Positions 1 through 8,443 of a stretch of 64,000 nt of DNA are shown piece by piece. Origin of the DNA: Nocardia aurantia (GTDB lineage Bacteria > Actinomycetota > Actinomycetes > Mycobacteriales > Mycobacteriaceae); NCBI RefSeq assembly GCF_009604425.1, contig NZ_WEGI01000019.1, positions 1-64,000 on the forward strand, read 5' to 3'. The notes under the pieces are model-generated. The model had not been told where the DNA came from, made no database searches, and worked only from the letters and a program-made list of their open reading frames with translations. Each line of letters starts with the position of its first letter. The first letter of the stretch is position 1. The translations under genes and the position numbers were made by a program.

Positions 1-35
1 GGGAACCGGGGGGCGGGAGCCGGGGGGCGGGTGGC

Positions 36-1535
36 TCAGTGGGTGAGTTGTTCCACCAGTTCGGCTGCGGTCTCGACGCCGTCGAGCAGGCGGCCTACGT
101 GGGATTTGGTGCCTCGGCGGGGTTCCAGGGTGGGGATGCGGACCAGGGAGTCGCCACCCAGGTCGAAGATCACCGAATCCCAGCTGGCGGCGGCGATGTC
201 GGCGCCGAAACGGCGCAGGCACTCGCCGCGGAAGTAGGCGCGGGTGTCGGTGGGGGGGTTGGTCATCGCGTCGACAACCTGCTGTTCGGTGACGAGGCGC
301 TGCATCGAGCCGCGGGCGACGAGGCGGTTGTACAGGCCCTTGTCGAGGCGCACGTCCGAGTACTGGAGGTCCACCATGTGCAACTTCGGTGCGGCCCAGC
401 CCAGGCCCTCGCGCTTGCGCATACCCTCCAGCAGGCGCAGTTTGGCCGGCCAGTCCAGCAGGTCCGCGCACTCCATCGGATCACGTTCCAGCAGATCGAG
501 TACGTGGGCCCACTTCTCCAGCACATCGGTGACACGGGCGTCGTCGGTTCCCTGCCGGGAGTGGAACTTCGCCGCGCGGTCGAGGTAGATCCGTTGCAGC
601 GCAAGGGCGGTCAGCTCGCGGCCGTCGGAGAGCGCGACCGCGGCGCGCAGCGTCGGATCGTGACTGATCTGATGCACCGCGGTGACCGGGCGGGCCAGTT
701 GCAGATCCGACAGGTCCTCGCCGGCCTCGATGAGATCCAGCACCAGCGCGGAGCAGCCGACCTTCAGATAGGTCGACCACTCGGCCAGATTCGCGTCCCC
801 GATGATGACGTGCAGGCGGCGGTACTTGTCGGCGTCGGCGTGCGGCTCGTCGCGGGTGTTGATGATGCCGCGCTTCAGCGTGGTCTCGAGGCCGACCTCG
901 ACCTCGATGTAGTCCGCGCGCTGGGACAGCTGGAAGCCGGCCTGGTCGCCCGACTGGCCCATGCCGACCCGGCCCGAACCACAGATCACCTGCCGGGACA
1001 CGAAGAACGGGGTGAGCCCGACGATGATCTGGTTGAACGGGGTGTCGCGGCTCATCAGATAGTTCTCGTGGGTGCCGTAGGAGGCCCCCTTGCCGTCGAC
1101 ATTGTTCTTGTACAGCTGCATCCGCGGCGCGCCGGGCACACTGGAGGCGTAGCGGGCCGCGGCCTCCATCACGCGCTCACCGGCCTTGTCCCAGATGACC
1201 GCGTCGAGCGGGTCGGTGACCTCCGGCGCGGAATATTCCGGATGGGCGTGATCGACGTACAACCGTGCGCCGTTGGTGAGGATCATATTGGCCGCGCCGA
1301 CCTCGTCGGCGTCGATCACCGGAGCCGGGCCGTTGAGCCGGCCGAGATCGAAACCACGGGCGTCCCGCAGCGGCGATTCGACCTCGTAGTCCCAGCGCGT
1401 GCGCTTGGCCCGCGGCACGCCCTCGGCCGCCGCATAGGCCAGCACGGCCTGGGTGGACGTCAGGATCGGGTTGGCCGACGGCTCGGAGGGCGTCGAGATG
1501 CCGTACTCGACCTCGATTCCGATGATGCGCTGCAT
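36..1535 (-). CDS. dop: Depupylase/deamidase Dop of the Pup-proteasome system
   Basis: Dop removes Pup from tagged proteins and deamidates the C-terminal Gln of Pup so that PafA can use it. The 499-residue protein has the family's usual length and glutamine-synthetase-like fold. It opens with the GIEVEYG motif, carries the long loop that separates Dop from PafA (about residues 43-68), and has the nucleophile-position Asp at residue 95 in LYVDHAHPE, the same position as in the M. tuberculosis enzyme. The ATG lies at 1533-1535. The gene ends 35 bases from the window edge, so pup, normally next, would lie outside. The family assignment is very secure; activity is inferred from the conserved residues. 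Confidence 0.97.
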   Translation of the reverse strand: MQRIIGIEVEYGISTPSEPSANPILTSTQAVLAYAAAEGVPRAKRTRWDYEVESPLRDARGFDLGRLNGPAPVIDADEVGAANMILTNGARLYVDHAHPEYSAPEVTDPLDAVIWDKAGERVMEAAARYASSVPGAPRMQLYKNNVDGKGASYGTHENYLMSRDTPFNQIIVGLTPFFVSRQVICGSGRVGMGQSGDQAGFQLSQRADYIEVEVGLETTLKRGIINTRDEPHADADKYRRLHVIIGDANLAEWSTYLKVGCSALVLDLIEAGEDLSDLQLARPVTAVHQISHDPTLRAAVALSDGRELTALALQRIYLDRAAKFHSRQGTDDARVTDVLEKWAHVLDLLERDPMECADLLDWPAKLRLLEGMRKREGLGWAAPKLHMVDLQYSDVRLDKGLYNRLVARGSMQRLVTEQQVVDAMTNPPTDTRAYFRGECLRRFGADIAAASWDSVIFDLGGDSLVRIPTLEPRRGTKSHVGRLLDGVETAAELVEQLTH

Positions 1536-1731
1536 ATGTCGAGACTAGGCGACGAAAGGCCCAACCCGCAGATGCCCCCGGGCGGTTCGCGGCTCCGGAA
1601 GTGCCCACCCATGCGTGGTCGGCAATGTTTGTCGGGCGCGACTCGTATGGTTCGGGGTGATCGCGTTCGAACAGCGGTGATCGCGCGGTCCGCACCTGCA
1701 CCGATCAGCCGCCGTACGGTCACAGCGACCG

Positions 1732-1749
1732 CTCGCCCGATCGGGCGAG
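1732..1749. promoter_or_regulatory. 18-bp perfect palindrome in the dop/permease intergenic region
   Basis: CTCGCCCGA is followed directly by its exact reverse complement, between the divergent starts of dop (1535) and the permease gene (1927). A direct repeat GGTGATCGCG also occurs at 1656 and 1676, 20 bases apart. Both could be regulator sites. The rest of 1536-1926 holds no convincing gene. No regulator can be assigned, and a chance palindrome in GC-rich DNA is possible. Confidence 0.35.
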
Positions 1750-1926
1750 TGCTCGCCGCACTACCCGCTCGCCGATTTCGCCGTTCGAAATGTTCGATGG
1801 ATGTTCCCGCCGGGATCGTCCCGCACACAGAGTTCGCTCGTAAGGTCTGTGCTTGGAGGCGGTTTCGACTGACCGCCGAGTCCGCTCGTCCGCAAGTGTC
1901 CGCCGTCGGAACAGGGGGTAGGCGTC

Positions 1927-3468
1927 ATGTCGATTCCGCAAGTCGGCTCAGGGCCGGTGGCGGCGAGCGATCCGAGACCGGTCGAGCCGGTCCGGCGAGA
2001 GCATGGGAAGCCGGCCGGCCGGGAGCCGACAGCACGAGGGGTGCAGGGCTCGATCGTCCCAGTGGAGCAGGAACCGGCGGCCCTGCCGGCTCGCGGCTCC
2101 GTTGCGCCGGTCGATATTGCGCCGGTCGAACACCAGCCGATGGCGCGTACCGGGCCGGAGCCGGCAGCGTCGGCCGACCGGGCATCGACCGCACCGACAG
2201 GGCTACGCCCTGCTGCCGTTGCGCACGGACAGGCAGCGGCGGTCGAGCAGCCGGCGGCACCGATATATCTCGCGGCGGCGGTCCATCCCGCAGCAGCGGC
2301 ACCAGCCCAACCCGCAGCGGCGGCACCGGTCCATCCCGCAGCGGTGCCAGTCCAACCCGCAGCAGCGGCGGCGGTCCATCCCGCAGCAGCGGCGGCGGTC
2401 CATCCCGCAGCAGCGGCGGCGGTCCATCCCGCAGCAGCGGCGGCGGTCCATCCCGCAGCGGGCGAGCCGCGCGGGATCTCCGTTCGCACCGGGCAATGGC
2501 AGCAATATTCAGCGTTCGCGCTGGCCGGTCTGCTTGCGGTCGGTCTCGCGCTGGGGCCCGCGATCTCGCGGTGGATGGCGTCCGCTCCACGGGTGCAGAC
2601 CGGTCTCACGATCTTCACGGGCGTTTTCGTGCAGGCGGTGCCGTTCCTGGTGCTGGGCGTGTTGATCAGCGGCGCGATCGCTGCCTTCGTGTCGCCGGAG
2701 CTGTTGCGGAAGTTGCTGCCGCGCAACGAGTCTGCCGCCGTATTGGTGGCCGGCGCGGCAGGTGCCGCACTGCCCGGCTGCGAATGCGGGGCGGTGCCGG
2801 TGGCGCGGCGGCTGATGGATCAGGGTGCGCCGAGCGCGGCGGCGTTCGCGTTCCTGTTGTCCGCACCGGCGGTGAACCCCGTGGTGCTGGTGGCTACCGC
2901 GGTGGCGTTCCCGGGCCAACCCGGCATGGTGGCGGGTCGTTTCGCGGGCTCGCTGGCGACGGCGTTCGTGATGGGCTGGCTGTGGGCACGATTCGGGCGG
3001 CCCGAGTGGTTCGCCGCCGGGGCTCGCGGCCACGAGCATCACGCGCCCGGACGATCGCGATGGGTGGTCTTCACCGAGGCCGCTCACCACGACTTCCTCC
3101 AGGCCGCCGCGTTTCTCGTGATCGGCGCCGCGGCCGCGGCGGCACTGCACGTACTGGTCCCCGCGCAGTGGTACCGGTCGCTGGCCGGGCAGCCGGTGCT
3201 GTCGGTGCTGGTGCTGGCTCTGCTCGCGGTCGTGCTGGCCCTGTGTTCGGAGGCGGACGCGTTCGTCGCGTCGAGCATGTCCAGCCTGCCGCTGTTGCCA
3301 CGACTGGTGTTCCTGGTGGTCGGCCCCGCGGTCGACGTGAAATTGTTCGCGATGCAGGCCGGTACGTTCGGGCGGCGTTTCGCCGTGCGTTTCGCCCCGG
3401 CGACGTTCGTGGTCGCCGTCGTGTGCGGCACCGTCGCCGGTCTGATCTTCCTGGGAGGGGCACGATGA
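1927..3468 (+). CDS. YraQ/DUF318-type permease with long low-complexity N-terminus
   Basis: A 513-residue integral membrane protein of the predicted-permease family (DUF318, UPF0718). Residues from about 195 onward hold roughly eight hydrophobic segments and the family signature around PGCECGAVPVARR and SAPAVNPVV. The first 190 residues are Pro/Ala/Val-rich and probably disordered, ending in 8-residue repeats (PAAAAAVH) directly before the first membrane segment. The family usually lacks such a leader. The ATG follows an AGGGGG ribosome site, but an internal start cannot be excluded. The stop overlaps the next gene's ATG (ATGA), so the two proteins are probably made together. The substrate is unknown; related pairs are often linked to metal homeostasis, which is an inference here. 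Confidence 0.88.
   Translation: MSIPQVGSGPVAASDPRPVEPVRREHGKPAGREPTARGVQGSIVPVEQEPAALPARGSVAPVDIAPVEHQPMARTGPEPAASADRASTAPTGLRPAAVAHGQAAAVEQPAAPIYLAAAVHPAAAAPAQPAAAAPVHPAAVPVQPAAAAAVHPAAAAAVHPAAAAAVHPAAAAAVHPAAGEPRGISVRTGQWQQYSAFALAGLLAVGLALGPAISRWMASAPRVQTGLTIFTGVFVQAVPFLVLGVLISGAIAAFVSPELLRKLLPRNESAAVLVAGAAGAALPGCECGAVPVARRLMDQGAPSAAAFAFLLSAPAVNPVVLVATAVAFPGQPGMVAGRFAGSLATAFVMGWLWARFGRPEWFAAGARGHEHHAPGRSRWVVFTEAAHHDFLQAAAFLVIGAAAAAALHVLVPAQWYRSLAGQPVLSVLVLALLAVVLALCSEADAFVASSMSSLPLLPRLVFLVVGPAVDVKLFAMQAGTFGRRFAVRFAPATFVVAVVCGTVAGLIFLGGAR
2284..2451 (+). repeat. 24-bp in-frame tandem repeats coding PAAAAAVH
   Basis: Four exact copies of a 24-base unit (CCCGCAGCAGCGGCGGCGGT plus CCAT) run from 2356 to 2451. 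Degenerate copies reach back to about 2284, in which Q replaces H or the unit is shortened. The length is a multiple of three, so copy number can change without breaking the permease frame. The repeat codes a flexible Ala/Pro linker before the membrane domain. Confidence 0.9.
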
Positions 3469-4256
3469 ACCGCCTGGCACAGAATTTCGTCCTGCTGCTC
3501 ATCGGCATCGCGGTCGTGAAGATCGCCGCCGACGGCACCTACCTCCGCTACGTGAAACCCGCGCTGGGACCGTTCCTCCTGGCGAGCGGCCTCGTCCTGG
3601 TGCTGCTGGCCGTCACGGCCATCCTCCGCGACCTGAGGCGCACGCGGACCGGCGCGGTCATCGAACACCCCCCGACCGACCACCGCACGCCGAACGATGT
3701 TGCGACGGAATCGCATTCCGGCCGGCCCCAGTGGTTGTTGCTGGCGCCGATCGCCGCACTCCTGATCGTGGTGCCGCCCGCGCTCGGCGCCGGTTCGGTG
3801 AATTCGGGCAGCACCGCGCAGGCGAGCGTCGGTCAACCGGCTGCCACCGACGGCGGCAAGTACGACTTCGGGCCGCTGCCCGCCGGGCCGGCGCCGACGG
3901 TCCGGATGTACGACCTCATCGACCGGGCTTCCTACGATTCCAGTGGAGTACTGGACGATCACGACGTCACGGTGGTCGGTTTCATCGTGCGGACAGCGGC
4001 CGACGGTGCGCCGCGCACCGACGGGAGCCTGGGCGGCGTCGACCTGGCCCGGCTGGTGATCACCTGCTGTGTCGCCGACGCGCAGACCATGCGGATCCAT
4101 CTGGCCGGGGATTTTCCCCTGCCCGCCGACGACACCTGGGTGTTCGTACGCGGCCGGGTACAACCGAATTCGGCCGTCCCGCGGACGCGGATGACGCCCA
4201 CACTCACGGTCGCCGACCTGCACGCGATACCGGCACCGGCGCGCGTATACGGCTGA
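3465..4256 (+). CDS. TIGR03943-family (DUF1980) membrane protein
   Basis: A 263-residue partner protein that almost always follows a DUF318 permease. It begins with two hydrophobic helices (about residues 5-20 and 27-48), has a short polar stretch, a third helix near 85-105, and then a soluble C-terminal domain containing the family's VITCCVAD double-cysteine motif and a final FVRGRVQ-type beta strand region. The ATG overlaps the permease stop by four bases. It is thought to act with the permease as one transport unit, perhaps through the Cys pair. Its stop codon abuts the convergent TetR gene without a gap. Confidence 0.85.
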   Translation: MNRLAQNFVLLLIGIAVVKIAADGTYLRYVKPALGPFLLASGLVLVLLAVTAILRDLRRTRTGAVIEHPPTDHRTPNDVATESHSGRPQWLLLAPIAALLIVVPPALGAGSVNSGSTAQASVGQPAATDGGKYDFGPLPAGPAPTVRMYDLIDRASYDSSGVLDDHDVTVVGFIVRTAADGAPRTDGSLGGVDLARLVITCCVADAQTMRIHLAGDFPLPADDTWVFVRGRVQPNSAVPRTRMTPTLTVADLHAIPAPARVYG

Positions 4257-4967
4257 TCAGGCCGGACGGGGTACGACGCGGCGCGCCAGGAGATCGGCGA
4301 CCGGGGTGTCCCGGGTGAGCGGAACGCCCAGGCTGCGGGCGTTGCCCTCGAACAGCGCGAGGATCGACTCGGTGAGCATGCCCACCACCTGCTCGGAAGT
4401 CAGGGTGGCCGGGTCGCCGCGCCAACTGTTGACCACGCCGTCCACCAGCCCGATGATCCCGAAGGCCATCGGGCGCGCCCGGTGCGGGTCGATGTCGTAG
4501 ACCGACAGCGCGGCGGCGAACAGGTCGGCGAGCCGGCCACCGATGCGGTTGCGAGCGCCCCCCAGTCCGTGCGATCCATCGCCGTCGGCCGCGTCGCCGA
4601 TCAGGAAACGATGCAGATTGCGGTGCCGCTCCACCCAGCCGACATAGGTGCCGACGGCGCCCCGCACCGCGTCGCGGACCGTGCCCTCGGTGCGGAGCAT
4701 CGGCATCACCTCGGCGAGCAGGGATTCCTGGATGCGGCGCCGGATCTGCTCATCCAGATCGGCGCGGCCGTCGAAGTGCCGGTACACCACCGGCCGGGGT
4801 AGCCCGAGCCGATCGGCGATCTGCTGCACCGATACCTCGGCGCCGCTCTCCTCGATCACCGCGAGGGCCGCGTCCAGCACCTCGGCGCGGCGTTGCCGCT
4901 TGTGGTCCTGCCAGCGGGTGGCGCGACCGTCCACGGCCGCCTGTACTTTCCCGCCGGTATCGGACAC
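4257..4967 (-). CDS. TetR-family repressor, likely controlling the divergent diiron oxygenase
   Basis: A 236-residue regulator. The N-terminal helix-turn-helix is clear (SVQQIADRLGLPRPVVYRHF), followed by a ligand-binding domain of TetR_C type. I chose the GTG at 4967. An upstream TTG at 5006 would add 13 residues but would run through the inverted repeat at 5002-5039 that is best read as this protein's operator. The divergent arrangement with the AurF-like gene suggests it represses that operon and itself, with an unknown ligand lifting repression. Confidence 0.85.
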   Translation of the reverse strand: MSDTGGKVQAAVDGRATRWQDHKRQRRAEVLDAALAVIEESGAEVSVQQIADRLGLPRPVVYRHFDGRADLDEQIRRRIQESLLAEVMPMLRTEGTVRDAVRGAVGTYVGWVERHRNLHRFLIGDAADGDGSHGLGGARNRIGGRLADLFAAALSVYDIDPHRARPMAFGIIGLVDGVVNSWRGDPATLTSEQVVGMLTESILALFEGNARSLGVPLTRDTPVADLLARRVVPRPA

Positions 4968-5001
4968 AGCGGCAACTGTACTCCGCCGCCCTATTGACCG
5001 A

Positions 5002-5039
5002 TACAACGTGTCACACTAATCTGACTGTTACACCTTGTA
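5002..5039. promoter_or_regulatory. Inverted-repeat operator between tetR and the diiron oxygenase gene
   Basis: TACAACGTGTCAC (5002-5014) pairs with the reverse complement of GTTACACCTTGTA (5027-5039), matching at 11 of 13 positions around a 12-base spacer. Each arm also contains a small palindrome (GTGT-C-ACAC and TGT-T-ACA). This AT-richer patch lies between the two divergent starts, the usual place for a TetR operator. Confidence 0.6.
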
Positions 5040-5059
5040 GCATTAACTGGAGAGCCGCC

Positions 5060-5965
5060 ATGGGCAATGAAGCCGCGCTGGCGACCCGCGACCGTTTCGC
5101 GGACCGCCTGCTGACCGGATCGGTGAAGAAGTCCTACGACCCCGTGGTCGATGTCGATTGGGACGCTCCGCTGGATCCCGAGAAGATGTTCCTGCCGCCG
5201 GAGGTGGTGTCGCTGTACGGCACCGCCCTGTGGGAGGCGATGACCCCGGAGCAGCGTCGCGAACTGTCCCGGCAGGAGCTCGCGAACCTGCTCTCCACGG
5301 GCATCTGGTTCGAGAACCTGCTGAACCGGATCCTGTTGCGCGAGTTGATGAACGACACCCCGACCAGCGCCTGGTCGCACTACACGCTCACCGAGATGGG
5401 CGACGAGTGCCGGCACATGATGATGTTCGGAAAGCTGATCGACCGCATCGAGGCCCGTCCTTACTGGCCGAAACCCCCTGCCCGCCTGCTCATCTCGGCG
5501 CTGGAACAGGTACTGCGCGGCTCCATGACCTGGGTGGCGGCACTGGTCGGCGAGGAGATCTTCGACGCCCAGCAGCGCCGCACCCTCGACGACCCCGAGT
5601 TACAGCCGCTGGTGTCGCGGGTGATGCGCATCCACGTCACCGAGGAGGCCCGGCACATCGGCTTCGCCCGCGACGCGCTGGCCCGCCGGGCGCCGGAGAT
5701 GTCGGCGGCCGAACTGGCGTTCACCAAGGCCTGCGTCGCGGTGGCGGCGCCGCTGTTCGTGTCGCTGCTGGCCAACCGGCACATGTATCGCCGCGCCGGC
5801 TTGGACGACCCGGCCGCCGCCCGGCGAACGGCATTGCGCAATCCGCACTTCCGCCGCAACCTCGCCATGGGCGCGGCCGACCTGGCGGCGGTGCTGGACC
5901 GGCACGGACTGTTCGGGCCCGCCGGCAAGGCGATCTGGCGCGTGGCGGGGATGCTACCGCGATGA
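5060..5965 (+). CDS. AurF-like diiron oxygenase
   Basis: A 301-residue all-helical protein of the p-aminobenzoate N-oxygenase (AurF) family. It shows the expected carboxylate/histidine iron ligands, including the ExxH motifs in DECRHMMMF and TEEARHIGFA. AurF-type enzymes oxidise aryl amines or related substrates at a non-haem di-iron centre; the substrate here is unknown. The ATG at 5060 has GGAGAG a few bases upstream. An in-frame TTG at 4994 is rejected because it would translate through the operator. The stop overlaps the next start (ATGA). It is probably regulated by the divergent TetR. Confidence 0.88.
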   Translation: MGNEAALATRDRFADRLLTGSVKKSYDPVVDVDWDAPLDPEKMFLPPEVVSLYGTALWEAMTPEQRRELSRQELANLLSTGIWFENLLNRILLRELMNDTPTSAWSHYTLTEMGDECRHMMMFGKLIDRIEARPYWPKPPARLLISALEQVLRGSMTWVAALVGEEIFDAQQRRTLDDPELQPLVSRVMRIHVTEEARHIGFARDALARRAPEMSAAELAFTKACVAVAAPLFVSLLANRHMYRRAGLDDPAAARRTALRNPHFRRNLAMGAADLAAVLDRHGLFGPAGKAIWRVAGMLPR

Positions 5966-6276
5966 TCGATATTCCCACCGAACTCGTTCCGGCACCGGAC
6001 TATTCCGGTCCGGCGGTGCTGGACGTGCCGGGTGCGGAAGTGCCGGTACGGGTGACCCTGTCCGGTCATCTCGACCCGATCGACGGCCGTTTCCACTGGT
6101 ACGGCCGCATCACCGCCGACCCCGGCGCCGAGCTGCCCGATCCCGGACGCGGGCAGGTCACGCTGATCCTGCCCGACGGCTCCGCGGCGGCCGGACGGCT
6201 GCAGGAACGCGATCCGTGGGGCAACCTCCGCATCGTGGGCGTCGGCGCACCGCCGTTCGCGCCCGAAATCCGTTAG
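5962..6276 (+). CDS. DUF4873 domain protein
   Basis: A 104-residue soluble protein made almost entirely of a DUF4873 domain (YSGPAVLDVPG through the FHWYGRI strand to the C-terminus). This domain is found free-standing or fused to flavin monooxygenases in mycolic-acid actinobacteria; its function is not known. It is translationally coupled to the diiron oxygenase by a four-base overlap, suggesting it assists or modifies that enzyme's reaction. Confidence 0.75.
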   Translation: MIDIPTELVPAPDYSGPAVLDVPGAEVPVRVTLSGHLDPIDGRFHWYGRITADPGAELPDPGRGQVTLILPDGSAAAGRLQERDPWGNLRIVGVGAPPFAPEIR

Positions 6277-6289
6277 GACGCAACGGATC

Positions 6290-6319
6290 GGCGGCGGCAC
6301 GGCGAACCGTGCCGCCGCC
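6290..6319. terminator. Strong hairpin between convergent genes
   Basis: A perfect 13-bp GC stem (GGCGGCGGCACGG and its complement) with a CGAA tetraloop lies between two convergent stop codons (6276 and 6326). It has no T-tract, as is common in actinobacteria. It probably ends transcription from both sides. Confidence 0.7.
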
Positions 6320-6325
6320 GCGGCG

Positions 6326-6691
6326 TCAGCCGGGCACCTTGTCCAGGAACCCGTGCACGTGGGCGATCCGGCCCTCTTCCAGCACGATCACGTCGAATCC
6401 GACGACCAGCGGCTCCGCACCCGGCGCGCCGAGCTCCCAGGTGAAGCGGGCCAGGTCGTGATGGCCGTCGACCGCGCCGAGGCCGAAGCGCAAACCGGCG
6501 AACTGCTGCTGAGCGCCGTCGACGACCGCATCGATCTCGGCGGCGCCCGCGACCGCGGCCAGCGGGTCGGTGTAGGTGGCGCCGGCGGTGTACACCTCGT
6601 CGATCAGCGCCCGGCGCTTACCCGGGTCCTGCTCGTTCCAGATGTCGATGTAGCGCCGGGCGATGGTCTCGTAGTTCTCGTATTCGCTCAT
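6326..6691 (-). CDS. NTF2-like/SnoaL-like fold protein
   Basis: A 121-residue protein with the cone-shaped NTF2-like fold pattern: an N-terminal helix (YENYETIARRYIDIWNE), a DP-containing strand (ATYTDPLAAV) and a final strand HVHGFLD. Members are small hydratases, isomerases or ligand binders. No catalytic dyad can be assigned with confidence. It lies 35 bases downstream of the hydrolase gene on the same strand and may be co-transcribed with it. Confidence 0.75.
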   Translation of the reverse strand: MSEYENYETIARRYIDIWNEQDPGKRRALIDEVYTAGATYTDPLAAVAGAAEIDAVVDGAQQQFAGLRFGLGAVDGHHDLARFTWELGAPGAEPLVVGFDVIVLEEGRIAHVHGFLDKVPG

Positions 6692-6726
6692 GACACGAGC
6701 ATGTTCGACTCCGGCACGGGAGTCGA

Positions 6727-7938
6727 TTACCCGCGGGGTAACCGGATCCAGTCGAAGATCTGCTCGTGCGCCGCATTCAATGCGCCGTTCTGGCAGTGCA
6801 ATTCGCCGCCCTCGGCCGAGGTGAACTCACGCAGGGTCACCGACCGCGCACCGGTCAGCCGCTCGGCGAAGCGGTACGCCAGCGACTTCGGATAGAAGTG
6901 CTCGCGCTCGGCGACCAGCAGCAGCACGTCCGCGGCGATGTCGGCGGCCCACTCGTCGCCGCTGTCCAGCGCCAGCTTCGCCACCAGGTCGGGGAGGTCG
7001 GCGGCGCCGAAGGTCCAGCGGGCATTCGCCAGCGCCCAGCGGGTCTGCGTGTCGAAACGTCCTGCGGTGCTGACGATTCGGGCCAGCCACGGCGGCATGG
7101 TCGCCGCCGCCGAGCGCAGCGGCCACGGGATGCTCGCCGTGAACGCGTCCAGCATCCGCGGGAAATAGTCGAAGAGCACGATCCGGTCGTAGCGCGGATC
7201 CTTGGCCGCCGCACGGGCCAACAGCCTTCCGCCGTAACTGATTCCGACACCGGTGGTCGACTCTGTCTCGATATGCGCCGCGGCCCAGTCCAATACCGCG
7301 GAAGACGGCACCTCCCACCGGTGCTCGAACGGAATACCGTACCGGCGCAGCAGATTACCCTGCCCCGGACCTTCGTAGACCAGGACCGCGAAGCCGCGTT
7401 CCAGCGCCGCCCGGGCCACGGTGAACCACAGCTCGTCCGGGACCGAGTCGAAGCCGCCGCACACCACCAGCAGCGGTGCCCCGGGTCCGGCCGGCGCGCG
7501 CGGCAGAAAGTACATGAGCTCCAATTCCGCTTCACCGTAAGGGATCTCGGTGCGAATCAGTTCCACTCCGAGGGCCGCCAGCCCGGTGTCGAAACTCGTC
7601 CGGGCACGGTCGGCGGTCGGCCCGCGCCGGGGATCGGCGGGATCGAGGAAGAATTCCGCGGTCCGCAGGTAATTGGCCGCACGCAGCAGCGCATTGCCCC
7701 GCGACAGGTCGTCCCGCAGGCCGCCGGCCCGGTCGAGCAGTACGGTCGCGATCCGATTCCACTCGCGGAACCAGGAATCGGTGTCGCCGTTGCGGATACG
7801 CCGGGTCGCCGACAGCACCTCACCGAGGTCGGCTCCGCCGGCCGGGGCGTACCACATCACCCGGACGGTCTCGAAGTCGAAAGCTTTGTCCCGGAAGAAA
7901 ATTCCCAACCGTTCCACCTCGCGTGCGGCGTTCTGCAA
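6727..7938 (-). CDS. Alpha/beta hydrolase of the dipeptidyl-aminopeptidase/FrsA-like type
   Basis: A 403-residue hydrolase with an approximately 140-residue helical N-terminal cap followed by an alpha/beta core. The nucleophile elbow is GISYGG and a C-terminal His lies in GGELHCQNGA, with an acid residue in the VAEREHF segment. The architecture resembles 2,6-dihydroxypseudooxynicotine hydrolase and FrsA-type C-C or ester hydrolases. The start is a TTG at 7938; no better upstream codon is in frame, though a GTG a few codons in is possible. Small NTF2-like genes flank it on both sides. The substrate is unknown. Confidence 0.8.
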   Translation of the reverse strand: MQNAAREVERLGIFFRDKAFDFETVRVMWYAPAGGADLGEVLSATRRIRNGDTDSWFREWNRIATVLLDRAGGLRDDLSRGNALLRAANYLRTAEFFLDPADPRRGPTADRARTSFDTGLAALGVELIRTEIPYGEAELELMYFLPRAPAGPGAPLLVVCGGFDSVPDELWFTVARAALERGFAVLVYEGPGQGNLLRRYGIPFEHRWEVPSSAVLDWAAAHIETESTTGVGISYGGRLLARAAAKDPRYDRIVLFDYFPRMLDAFTASIPWPLRSAAATMPPWLARIVSTAGRFDTQTRWALANARWTFGAADLPDLVAKLALDSGDEWAADIAADVLLLVAEREHFYPKSLAYRFAERLTGARSVTLREFTSAEGGELHCQNGALNAAHEQIFDWIRLPRG

Positions 7939-8005
7939 AGCATCCTATGGTGGACACCACCGCTCTCACAACACAGCCGGGATCACCGGCACCGAGGAGT
8001 TCAGC

Positions 8006-8440
8006 ATGGCAGAGCAGTCCCACATCGAGTTGGTCCGCGGGGCCTTCGAGGCCTTCGGGAAAGGAGACCTGGACACCGTCAAGGAATCGTTCAGCCCCGA
8101 CGTCACCTGGTTCTCCGCCGGACGCAGCTGGCTGGTGGGCACCTACCAGGGCATCGACGCAGTGATCGGCCTGCTGGCCACGATCTTCGCCTACTCCGAA
8201 GGCACCTACAACACCGAGGTCACCGACATCCTCGCCGGTGACGACGTCGTGGTCGTCCTGCAGAAGGTCACGGCGTCGCGATCCGACGGCCGCAGCATGA
8301 GCGTCGATGCCGTGCTGGTGGCCGACATCGCCGACGGCCGCATCAGCAACGTCCGGGCCTGGCCGGACGACATCTACGCCGAGGACGAGTTCTACGGCGC
8401 CGAGCCGCCGGAGGGCTGGACGGCCCCCGCCCGCGGCTGA
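8006..8440 (+). CDS. SnoaL-like (NTF2 superfamily) protein
   Basis: A 144-residue NTF2-like protein (SHIELVRGAFEAFGKGDL opening helix, VTWFSAGRS strand, repeated V-rich strands). The ATG at 8006 is preceded by GAGGAG. It is divergent from the hydrolase gene and converges on the arsC-like gene with three bases between stops. Family members include polyketide cyclases and steroid isomerase-like proteins; no specific role can be claimed. Confidence 0.78.
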   Translation: MAEQSHIELVRGAFEAFGKGDLDTVKESFSPDVTWFSAGRSWLVGTYQGIDAVIGLLATIFAYSEGTYNTEVTDILAGDDVVVVLQKVTASRSDGRSMSVDAVLVADIADGRISNVRAWPDDIYAEDEFYGAEPPEGWTAPARG

Positions 8441-8443
8441 CCG

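Noticed and set aside
1536..1926. Zur box controlling the permease/TIGR03943 pair
   Set aside because: No AT-rich zinc-box-like dyad is visible, only a GC-rich palindrome.
39..3464. Very long open plus-strand frame antisense to dop and running into the membrane-protein gene
   Set aside because: It is the low-stop shadow typical of GC-rich DNA; only the part from 3465 has protein-family features.
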